From Strongylocentrotus purpuratus (taxonomy: Eukaryota; Echinodermata; Echinoidea; Camarodonta; Strongylocentrotidae): DNA of 64,000 bases. The notes beneath the pieces were generated by a model, which did no database searches, had not been told where the DNA came from, and saw nothing but the letters and a program-made list of their open reading frames with translations. This document shows, piece after piece, positions 23,627 through 35,885 of the stretch. Location: the NCBI RefSeq assembly GCF_000002235.5, contig NW_022145612.1, positions 19,110,360-19,174,359 on the forward strand. Reading direction: 5' to 3'. A program made the translations under genes and the position numbers. Each line of letters opens with the position of its first letter. The first letter of the stretch is position 1.

Positions 23627-26600
23627 TATCTAAAACTGTCATCATACGCGGTCAATGCGATTGTCTCAATCATGCTCATTTCTCTTCAAAAACTGAACCA
23701 ATCGTGTTGTGACCTGTAGATCCTTGGATCACGAGAAATGGGCATTGTCTTATTATGTATCCTTCCGTATCTGAATTATTTACTGTATACTCTATGTTAA
23801 AATAATAAGGGAGTTTACAGATACAATCTGCACATAGGCAGATAAAGGTAATTTCTACCAAAAAGGTAAAACCCACAAAGATGAATACTGGATATGCGCT
23901 CATAAAAGTTATGTAACATTATTAATTTATGCACCAACGGTACATTCTATGATACGCAGGTGGAAGTATTCTTTTCAAGAGGGCAAACAAAAGGTATTCA
24001 TGAAGCACATCTAGGACTTTGGCAGTTATTATTCTAATATGCTCAAAGTGGAACTTCTCCATGTGTAAAAGATCTGTGGATATTTGGGGTCATTTGTACC
24101 ATGTGCTATCTGTAAACTCCCTTATTGTTACATATATCATGTATATATACATTGTGTTTCATATTGTACTGTTGAGAAGGAAATAAATGTTAATAAATAC
24201 AATACAATACAATGTAGGGGTCATCATTAAAATAACTGGCAAAATTATACAAGCATCGCATGATGAATTGGGGGGGGGGGTATTACAATGGTGTCCATAA
24301 AAAAACATTATTATATAATCAATTACATTCTTTAAATGTTGACTTACATGTTTACATAGGATTTATGATAAATTTCATAAAAACCTACGCCCAGTATTAC
24401 TATAATCATAAAATTCGGCATGGCATTGCTCCTCGTAAATCCTGTCATCTACTCTAATTTAGGGTTATTTTGGTGATGTAGTTTTGATGACACTGACGTC
24501 CCAACGAGATAATAATTAACTTTCATCACTCACTCATCAACCAGCGGACCCTCTAGGGAGGAAGTCTTTTTATTTATTTATGTTCAAGGCAGTGTAACAA
24601 AATTCATCTTCATAACGATGAGTAATGTCGAACACGTTGTGACCTGAAACCCTCTAATATTCATAAGGTCAGGTCGAGGGTTCAAGATGGGGTGGTTTAG
24701 AATAATTTGTGTATTTAGCGGTTAGTCTTACAAGACTATCCCTAAATTTACTTTTAATTGATGAAGTAGTGGAGCATGTCTAGATGTATTATATTTATCT
24801 ACACATTTAACCGTGATGATTTTATTTCAAAATGTAAAGATTTGATCTTGCAACGATTTGCACGATGTGAAATATGTGTGCGTCTGTATGTATACATGCA
24901 TAATAAGGTTTCTGCTTTTAATACGATGAAACAAACAATCGATATGTTTAAGCTTTAAAATACCTCTCTGCCAAAAGTGGAAGAATTGAAGCGATTGCAA
25001 AAAGAGGAACCATTCTCACTAACATTTTATAAGCAGCAGATGTTCACAATTTTTCTTTAATATTTTCAAAAATTTATTTTTAACCTTTTCAAATGCATGC
25101 ATATTACAACCGTAGAAGAAAACGTTCTAACCAGAATATCACTGTTCAGGAGGGGAATATTTTTCACTTTTTCGAAATAGCCTGAAGGATCCTCAATTAT
25201 AAAAATGTCGGGTACACGATCAATTAGTACATTACATCAAGTTTACATTTGAAATACAAACATCATTTTGAACAATATTGACATATCCCTTGCGCTCCTC
25301 ATAATTATTATCAAAAAGACCAATTCCATGGGGAGGAGTTTGTCTATTACTTATGCATAAATTCTGTCGCTCTGGCTGCCCACAAATCAGTAGGGAGGAA
25401 TTTGATATATGAACGATGAAATTTCGTGTGGTCATTTGTATCAGTCACCGACCTGCACTTTTTGAGCGTTAATTAGAAACTGTATGAAGACGGCTCACTT
25501 AAACCTCATTTCACTAAACTTACAGAAAGCCTTTAAATATTTATAGTAGATCTTCTCATGCTCAAACCTAAGCCATGGTGGAAGAATTCATTTGTTACCA
25601 AGCTATTTCAAGCACGAGATGTGTGCTATTTCTCACTTTTATCCTTCACTATTTTCATTGAAAAAAGTATGCCTGAGCCCTTCATTTTCTAAAATCATTG
25701 ACGGTCACAGGATTTGATGTTCTGTTTCAAAGGAAACTATTAAAATCGTACCCCTTATGTAATGTAAAAAGTTTTATCCAGTGGCTGGAATCCCCTGTTG
25801 TAATCGCTTACTAAAGAGTACATGATTTTTCACCCCGAGCTTTACAAAGGCAATTGTCATTAGCTCCACCCCAAATTTAAACATAAATTATCTTGGTGCC
25901 GTCGATGCTTTTAGGCATACAATCAGGTGATTAAAAGTGCATCTGACTCTCAAAGCGTTCTGGGTTTTTTTAAGAATATTGTTTTTATGCCATACATGAA
26001 ACGTAATCTGTTAAAAATACATTGTCAACGAGGGTTTTGCCATGCAAGCTTCATGGTTTAGGCAATAGCCTATGACAGTGAACTTGTTTGGTAAACAAGC
26101 ACCGTACATGTTAAGTAACGCAGCGTGCAATTTTACACTCCGATGAGAATTAAGCTATGGTCTATGAGAACAGATCATTTGCTAATTCAGCAATTTACTA
26201 TCATCAGAGTAGCCTGCATCTATACAACATAATGAATTGAACTTTGCCGTCTAGGTGAAAGTCCAGTATTTAAGTTAGTTTAATGGGTAAAGAGAAGTCA
26301 GGGGAGAGAGAATGCTGTTCACCCTTCTTCGTTGTGTCTCAATCACTTATGTTAAGATTCAAGTATAATTTGGTGATGGGGGGGGGGGGGGACTTACGAC
26401 ATACTCTCATTTGAAAAAATAGAAAATAATGTCGGTTAAATCAATATCAATCTTTATTCAATGATTGTGTATAGTTTTGATTGATCGAATTTGATGTGCA
26501 AGGAATGAGGATTCCAACTTTTAATTATTGTTTTCCTCCGGGGCAGACGGATAAGTATGCACTCAAATAGAACCTCAATCAGTCAAAAGGATACTGCCAT

Positions 26601-28685
26601 TTTTATCACCCTTTCAGTTTAAAAAGTTCACAATTTCCCTAATACACAAGCCGCATGATTAAACATAGGCCTACTCAATATTCGTTAACCACTTGAAGTA
26701 CCTTTCATGAGACTAATAAACGCAAGCTGTAGATTGAAGTAACTAGATAACTATGGTTGGCTTTTCCCTTTTTCTCATCCACCTGTATCACTTTCAAAAT
26801 CGATTGACGCAAAGATTCGATGTCATTTATCTAGGCTTCCCGCTCTCTGAATATGGTTGGATGTCGTCGTTATACACCTTCAGCTTATGCCTTTAACCCT
26901 CTGTCTTTCCATCTCTAAATTTGTCCATGTATGTATCTGTCTGTCTGTCTTCCCTTCCCTCCTCTCGTTCTCTTTCTGCTTCCCCATCCATCTTTATACA
27001 CAGTTCAATCTTATCCCTCGATTATGCTCTCCGCCATTCTCTATCTCTTTCTCATACACGCAAACCTCCATTTCTCCCTGAATGTTTCTCGTTATCATAC
27101 ATTAACGTATTCCTTTCGCATAGTTTTTTTTTACATATCCTATGTCTTTCTTTTCTTTCTTTGTTCTTTGTTTCTTTTCCCGTATGACCGTACTAGAGCC
27201 TTTATTATTTATTTATCTAACTACACTATCTTTTAATCAGTCAATCAATCAATCAATCAATCAATCAATTCATACACCAAACTGTCTATATCGTTCAAGC
27301 CTTCAACCTGTGAAAGCAGGCATTTCTAATTTTAGGATTTTAGAGGTACAGGCCAAGTATGCAGAAATTGGAAACTTGTGTCGAGAAAGAAAATTGGAAT
27401 TGCTGATGGCTAGAGCTTAAGGGACAGACGTGTACTGCATACCAATTTCCCGGGGAGAGATGTATTCATCTTCATTCACGTCTGAGCCAAATTATTGTCG
27501 TATATCCTTTTCGTACTCAGGCTTTGCCCGTCTTACTTACTATCAGTTTTTAAAATGAAAGAATTTGACTATGATTTGTTATAATCATGTTAGTATTATT
27601 CACATGCTAAAAACCCAACAACTTCACCTTTTTGGCGATCGTCTTTGTCCGACATCGAAAATTTCTTTACAGAATTAACCATTCATGGAATTTTTTATAC
27701 AATTTAATTAAGATACGTGATGTGGTAAATGTTTTTAGGAATTTTATTTGAAAAGGGGTATTTTTATTCATCTCTATTTGTGATACAATTTCTTTAAAAG
27801 TTATGAATTCATCGATTAAGATTTCCCATATTTTGCCTGCTCTGAGTTAATTAATCTTTGTTTGTTTGCTTATTTGTTTCATTTTTGTGAGTTTCCTCTC
27901 GCGGTTGCTTTTGTATTTTCTAAACATGTATAACGAAAAGACTTTTTTTGTGTGACTTAAATCATCCCTGGGTATGTAACTCTGCCATGCTAGTGAATTA
28001 GTTAGAGTACTCACTTTATGATTCTTACATTTATTGATATCAACCAATAATTTCCAGTCCCTCTAATTTATTCTAGCGCCGGAGTGTATAGTCGCTTCAT
28101 TATAAGCATGACTAGAGGTTCTTTTTAGGACTTCAATTAAGTTTGTGTTTTTAGCATGTTTTTACAATCGATGATTCACAGGGGTACGGGCACATTTGAA
28201 GAAAAAAGGGTTTTGACAATAATCATCTTCTGCATATGTTCATGCCCTTGTTATAGGGTAAACTGCCGTCTACATTAATGTATTTTCTGTATTAATTTTG
28301 TCAGCAGAAACTTTTTGTATCCGAATGAAATGTGTACAAAATCTAGAATCAACAAGCAATTTGTATCATGAAAGCATGAAATATCGTAGGCCTATACTTA
28401 AAAATGTCTTTGAACTTCCCTGTGATGTTTCCTCTCTTTACTCCCTCTTTCTCTCTCTCTCTCTCTCTCTCTGTCACCCTCTCTGTGTCCCTCTACTCGC
28501 TACCTATCACACACATCGCCCCCTTTCTATCTCTCCCTTTCTCTCTCTTTCTCTCTCTCCCTCTCTCCCTCTCTCTCTCTCTCTTTCTCTCTTTATCTCT
28601 CCCCTTTCCATTCTATCGCTCTCTTAAATATACATCCACACAAACTACAGCCTATACACCTACTTCCCTCTCCCCCTTCCCCCTC

Positions 28686-28722
<37 letters not shown>

Positions 28723-31700
28723 CTCTCTCTTTCTCTCTCTCTGTGACCCTCTCTCTTTATCTACATAATTATCTATCCTTCCCTCTCTCACCCACTCACT
28801 CACAATTTCTCTTCCTTTCTCTGTTTTTTCCTTCACCCCACTCGTTTTCTCTTTTCCACCGTAAATTTTCGGTTTCCATCGTTTACAGCATCATTATTCT
28901 TAATTCTCACCGTCGGCTTCTTCTTCATCATCCTTGCAGGTTGACTCGGGTCGGATGCGGGATAAGGATCTCGTTCGGGAAGTCGACCGGTGGTTCGCAT
29001 CGGAGTTCCAGGACTGCGTTTACGAGGAGCACGAGGTGTGCTGGGACGTCAGACAACGGGGCGAGGTCGGGGAAAACATTTTCCATCTCTGCTATCTCAA
29101 CAATACTGAGGTCCACCAAGCCATTGCTGAACATCTACTCACCCTCTACCCTAAGCTCGCTCTTGATATCTATGAGGGTTTCGAATACTACGGTATCTAA
29201 ATTAGCCTCAAGTTCATACACTTTAATTCAAACATAGTAGTAGATATGACTAGATCAAATGACCATGACACTGGTATTCAATGGACCTTCAGGCACTTCT
29301 AAAAGAATTCATTATTTGATGCTATGGAAATTATAGCAAGGTCGAGTCAAGAATGGTCTATTTTTTCTTCTATTTTTTTGCTTCGTAACAACACCTTCTG
29401 ACTAACTTAAAACATGTTCATTCTTTGAAATTGTCCGCCTTATTTTTTTGCATCAGTTATTAATGTTTTAGCTTATAATCGTATAAAAGCTCTTGATACA
29501 ATCAAATGGAATCGATGCAAGCTCTCGACCGTTTATTCCATCTCGCACTCCCAGCCATGATAAGCGAAATGGGCCCGATATGCGACCTACTTTGATAACA
29601 TTGAATTTGTCTAGGTCATCAATAAATAATTTTGATCAGGAGGCAGACCCCTAAACCACTTCCATTCCCTCGTTGATGTTTCTCGATGAGTAGTTGAGTA
29701 CCACATGATTCAAGCCGTTGATAAATCATTATGTTCTCGTATCTGCAAATGACATTATTTGAATCTAATGACACCCTAATAATCTTGTGTCTACATTCTA
29801 TAAATACATATGTAATAATGTCATTTGGTAGTAGTAGTAAAGTGTCAAGTCAAGAAGCAATTTCACTTTCTGATGCTGAAGAGCATTACACTGATGACAT
29901 GGAGTGTCTGTTGGTCTGTTGATAGGGGTCCTGCAAGAACCTTGACTTGTGCATTGGGCTATTCATACACATTTATAATCTGAGGACATTCATTATCCTA
30001 ATAGATGAGTGCGGGAACAAGATTCCAGCTTCATCATTTTAGAAGACCGATCAAGGAGATATCAAATGATTGCAATTATAGAAACATGAGGCATCTTATG
30101 CAAATATTTTTCGCCATGATACGTAAACAGAGGACGGTTTGATGAAGGGGAGGGGGTTATTTTGGTACTATATCCATAACATTTCGGTCTGGTAACTGTA
30201 TTATTTTTATTTCACCACCAGGTGAATCTTGTCTCCACATCGCAATCGTTAACCACGACCTCCATTCTGCAAAGTTGCTGTGTAATTGCGGAGCTAAGCT
30301 CAACCAGAGGGCTACTGGCAGGTTCTTCCGACCATCAAAGAACCTAACAGATGGTAGGCCTACTAATAGTTTATTTTTGCCTTCATCGACATGTTTTTCT
30401 TTTGTGCCAAGCTGCCTTTGTGCCTCGTATAGGATCTAGGCCTGAACATAGCTAGATAAATGGTATGCATGCTAATTAGAATTATGATGACGGTTGTGAC
30501 ACTACTTGTCTGATACTTGGGACTTTTAGATTTGCACGACGAGAACGTGGACTGCTAGGTGTGACATCCTTTTAGTGCCCGGCAGTGCCTTAAAAGGACG
30601 TCACATTTCCTTAGAAAGGAGGTCACATGTTGCAGTCCACGTTCTCGTCGTGCAAATCTAAAAGTCCCTAGTGATGAGTCTTCGCGTCATAACACCAAAT
30701 CTAACATTCGTAAATTTAGAAGTTCATTAACTATCTACTTTGAACGTTCTGTTTCATATCGCAGAACTAAGTCTTTTATTATTTTGCACCCATAGGTGTG
30801 ACTGACAAGGATGAAGAAATAGACTGTCGAGGTCAAGCCTACTTTGGGGAGTTCCCCCTGGCCTTTGCCGCCAGCCTAGGTGACAAGGCCATCTATGACT
30901 TCCTGATAGAGGAAAGTGTCCGTGTGGATCGAAAACGTGAAATGGCCGTGAGAGGCAGAGTGAACCCAGACGATCAAGACTCATATGGCAACACTGTCCT
31001 GCACATGGTGGTCATCAACAACCAAAAGGTACTCGTGCATCCTAGGATACCAAAGTAACAATTCCATTACAGAGGCGTTACTTTAGGGTGTGTCAGACGA
31101 AATTTGCCAACAGGTTTCCAGGATATTTATAAAATGCTAACAAAAATGCCTAACAGGTGAAGGCAAACTTGACGATTTAAAGCTTTGTCGACAAAGAACA
31201 ATCATGGATTGCCGATAGAAAATTTAAATGAAGGAGGGGTGAGTGCTACTATATAAAAACATATCAATCCCGATATCGGGTACAAACGCATGACATTAAT
31301 ATATCCTTCATGTATCGCCAAAAGTCCATATTCAAAGTATGCTCTTTTCCCTATGCCTCATTCTTCCTAAATTAGTATAGTTATAGAAATAGTTATAGTA
31401 TAGACAAAATTAGGTAACGTTTCGTTGTATTTATCATCAGGGCAACAAAAATTGCCGCGTAGTGCTTGTGACTTTGTGGCCATGGAACTATCTAATCTAT
31501 CTATCTAAGTATCTTCTCCCGGTTCGGAGGTTGATTGCAACATCTCTCCATTTCACTCTATCTTCTGCCATTCTGGTGCACTCTTGAAGTTTTAGTCCAC
31601 TCCAGTTCTTGACATTCTCTTCCCAGTTGATTCTGGGTCTCCCTCTAGGTCTACTTCCTTCCACTCTTCCTTCCAATACATCCTTTAAGAGGCTTTCGTG

Positions 31701-34700
31701 CCTTTTAACATGACCAAAGTATTTGATTTTTCTCTCCTTAACTAATCCTACTAGTGCAATTTGTTTACGCCCTACCATGTGCAATATCTCTTTGTTGGTT
31801 TTCATTCGTTTCCAGGATATTTTCATCATTCTTCTGTAGATCCACATTTCAAAAGATGTTATTCTATTTTCCATAGAACATGGAACATACATCTATCAAA
31901 TAGTCAACTCGTATTCGGTTCGTCTCTTCTCATTGTAGGAGATGTTGATACATGTTGTACGTCACAGCATCATGCCAGCAAACATAGCGATCAGAAACAA
32001 CAACGGTCTGACAGCGCTCGAACTCTCCTTCCGACTAGGTCGATGTGCCCTGTTTGATACTCTCTTGGATCTAGGTAGCCAGAAGCAGTGGACCTACGGA
32101 CCTCTCTCCTACGTGGCCTATCCTCTACCGGGACTTGACTCCATCGGTCCCAATGGACGCCTTGGTGAGTTACGGATTATTATACAACACCTCCGTGGAT
32201 CCTTGTCATTTGATTGGAGGATTGTTGGTCACATGATATTCAATAGATGTTATATTGCACGGTTGTGCATTTTTGGTTATATGCGCCGTGCATTTTTGGT
32301 TATATGCAGACTGCGTACCTCTCTGCCGTGCGCGCGCTTATTCCTGCGTGTATGACGCAAAGGCAATCTGAATGTACGTAATCGAGAAGGCTTGACTCCA
32401 ACTTTAATTTATCTTTAATATGAGGAGTAAAGCATAATTTGTTGATTAACGTTCTATTAGATCTTCTGTGATGTTGTATAAAACAAATAATGAATGTTTT
32501 TTATTCGTTCAATGGTGCGAATATTTTCATTCGTTGAAAGATTAACGTTAATTCTATTTAACTCTGCTGACGCCTCGTTGAATAGAATGTTAATCTTTCA
32601 ACTCATGAAAATATTCGCACTATTGAACTCATAACCATTCGTCAATAGACCGTATTCCTGTTGTTTGTTCGCCGCCTAACATTGGTTAGGCTGTCATTCT
32701 GAACTGTGTAATTCCAATAAAGAAACACATGGCAATAAATACAAGAGGGGGACAGCATAAAGAGGGAACCTGGGGAGGTATTCTGAACATTGTTGTAAGT
32801 TTTGTGTTATCTTTTGTTGTATCTCACAGAGATAACACTGATTGATTGATTGATTGATTTTTATTCGACAAGCTTCCAACATACAACAATATACAATAAT
32901 AACAGATCAAAAAAAGTCAGCTTGAACAGGATAACCCACGAAAGCTCGAGAGCTTATTTCCAGTGGGGTCCCTTACAGACATGTATAAAATTAATAAGTT
33001 AAAATAGTAATATTTACAGACAGATAAGAAAATTAAAAGAACTACTTATTAAAGATAATAATAATAACAACATTAAACTGATGATAGAAATGATATTAAG
33101 TACAAGAAGAAAAAGAAGAAAGAGAAGAAGAAAAAAAGGAGAAGGAAGAAGAGGAAAATAATGATGAATTTGTAGAATTTCTATAACGTACGAAAACATA
33201 AGTATATACAACATGAAAAAGTATGAACCGACAGAAGAATAAAAATTTCAATCATATAACATGTCATTCACTTCTCTTCTCTGACTGTCAAGTATTAGGT
33301 ATTCCTTTAATTTCCTCTTAAAATGATCATAGTTTCCTATTTCTCACTATGAACATGACAGACAATGAAAGCGGACAAAATATACAGTTCCTCAGGTAGA
33401 CAAAGGAACATCCCTTCACTGCTATTATGTAAAAAGGTGAATATGCATGTGACACCTGTTCTACATATTTTTACATAATAGCAGTGAAGGGATGTTCCTT
33501 TGTCTACCTGAGGAACTGTATATTTTGTCCGCTTCCATTGTCCGTCATGTTCATAGTGTCTTTTACACCATTGGGAAGGGAATTCCAATGTTTTATGGCA
33601 TTGTAATAAAACGAATTTCCAATACTACCTACTCTTTCAGGTAAGTTAAAGTTGAATCGTCTATTTCTTGTATTATAATCATGTACGTCAGTAACAAGAT
33701 CGAAGTTGGATCGAATATAATGATTTGACCTAGTATGATATATTTTATGCACATGATGCAATACGAGTTGTTTTGATCTTTGGTCGACTTCAAGAAAACC
33801 AGCTTTAGAAAGTTCGCTGTAGCCAACATGAGTTCTTGGACCAGAACAGTTGATAAATCTCACCATTTTGTTCTGTATAATCTTCAACTTCTTCTTCAAC
33901 ACAGCGCTAATATTGTTGTAAGTTGGTATTCTGAACATCATTTTATCCCTGTGTTATCTCTTGAAGGACCGCCTCTATCTTATCTTTGACCACTGTTGAC
34001 ACGCCCATTTGTATGGACCCTACCAATCAAAATCTGTTTTATATAAGCATGATAACTATTGATAAGTAGGTCAACCAATAGGAATACTTTATGCCATATC
34101 TGAAGATGCGCCTAGCACATACTAATCTTGGGCGTAATTAGTTATTTGAGCGCTTATTACGCGCGTCATTATTATGCGCTGTGGCCATGGGTGTCGATCC
34201 GTAACTGATACCTATTCATCAGGGGGATGATCTATTCATTCATCCCCCCCCCCCCTGATGAATAGGTATTACGTAAGTATCGACACCCATGGCTGTGGCA
34301 TGTGGATCATGAAGACAAATCACGCTTTCACTATATTGGTTTAGATGAGAGCATTAAAATAGTCTTATCCTAGCATGTAATTTCTTAGAAAGTTCTCATC
34401 TATGATGTTTCCGGTCAACACACAATCTTCTTCTAACTCGTCTATTGGCACGAAGTTGGTTCTGGGCAAGAAATATTGCCGCCATTATATCACCACGAAA
34501 GATACAACAACCCCCTACCTGTTGTAAATATTGTTGTAAATACCATGCAAGATAAGATAAGATAAAAGATACAACAACTTTCAGAATACCAATTATCTCG
34601 ACATATTCTCGTGCGCATATGCAAATGATGATTAAGCGCCATTTTATACCTAATAAGCACAATTACAAGCGCACCAAACTATAAGCGCAGGCGCGGCCAA

Positions 34701-35853
34701 TGAGATGAGAGAAAAGATACAACAAAAGATAACACAAAAGTTACAACAATGTTCAGAATACCAACTTTATCTTATCTCCAAAGATACAACAGTATTAGAG
34801 ATAACACAGGGTTCAGAATACCGCCCCAGGAAAGGCAAAAAACAGAGGCTGAAATAAAGATTTATGATAGTGAGCATATCAAACGTTTATTTACAGCGTT
34901 AACACATTCAGTAGGTGACTGCCCTCTTCCTATGCAGCCTTAATAAACTCTTGGGCCCGAATTCACAAAGCAAGGTTTGAGCTCAAACCTCCTTTTGTTT
35001 CGCCAAACCTCCTTTTGTTATTTACAAACCTGGTTTATAAATAACAAAAGGAGGTTTGGCGAAACAAAAGGAGGTTTGAGCTCAAACCTTGCTTTGTGAA
35101 TTCGGGCCTTGGAGTTTGGTCCTGTGTCTCAAACGTTATTTACATGTACGTATTCCGAACATTATATACAAATCCGTTTTACAGAAGCCATCTTCGGTTT
35201 TGATATCTCCACCTTCCTCAATGGAGGTAATTTTAGAATTACTCAACAATGGTAATAGTAACTGAAAACAAGAAAGAAATTGTTGTAAAACCGATGATTT
35301 ATCAGCATAATTAGCATGTGAGTACTGGATCATGGGTACAACGTTTAAGCGATTAGTTTTGCTGACACGACTAATTAGGCCGCTGACGTCAGCTCATCAT
35401 TTTAAGTGAAACGTTATGCTGCACACGACCAGTCAATCGCAATTTAACGTGCGATTGGGTTCGTTTCCATCCATCTGAAACGGGCCACTTCAGCAGACAC
35501 CAAAAAACAACCAATTAATCTAATTGTTTCGGAGACAGAAGATACTGAAACGGAAATTTAGGATGTCCTCCCGTACCACAAGGCGACGTTCATAACAAAA
35601 TCAATATAGATGTTCTTTCATAATCTATAACAAATGATATGGTACATGCACATGCAGTTTAATCTTGATGAGCACTATTAATGATTGCTGTGCGTAATTT
35701 ATCGGATGAACAGTAAAATTTGTAACCACAATTGACCTTAATCAGTGGCGTACGCAGGATTTTTTCAAGGGGGGGGGGGGGGTTTATCGGGTCCAAAATT
35801 TCGCAACGACTCAGGAAAATTTGAAAATCGCGCCGGCCAAAAAGTCGCTCAGT

Positions 35854-35885
<32 letters not shown>

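Larger units (their letters stand above)
16726..28939 (+). other. TRPV intron 1 (12.2 kb)
   Basis: Holds a dispersed minisatellite-family fragment at 17985-18340, CT/GA microsatellites, an inverted-repeat element at 23804-24126, a retroelement tail at 24130-24216 and long AT-rich stretches (18345-19280, 19640-22820 and 24220-28430) where I see no exon or recognisable element. Confidence 0.7.
32767..34835. mobile_element. Nested inverted repeats with GGTATTCTGAA ends
   Basis: The left end (about 32770-32826: GAGGTATTCTGAACATTGTT, GTGTTATCTTTTGTTGTATC) and right end (about 34712-34766) are inverted copies. Further partial copies of the same end lie at about 33911-33973, 34500-34600 and 34770-34835. 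The enclosed DNA includes a LINE fragment and a small hairpin. It reads as one or more fold-back elements with later insertions; exact limits are uncertain. It lies in TRPV intron 5. Confidence 0.55.

Noticed and set aside
28404-29237. Long open frame of 277 codons overlapping TRPV exon 2
   Set aside because: It is mostly Leu/Ser translated from (CT)n, and its last part runs out of frame with the conserved exon.
33780-33989. Plus-strand open frame opposite the LINE
   Set aside because: Shadow of the LINE coding strand.
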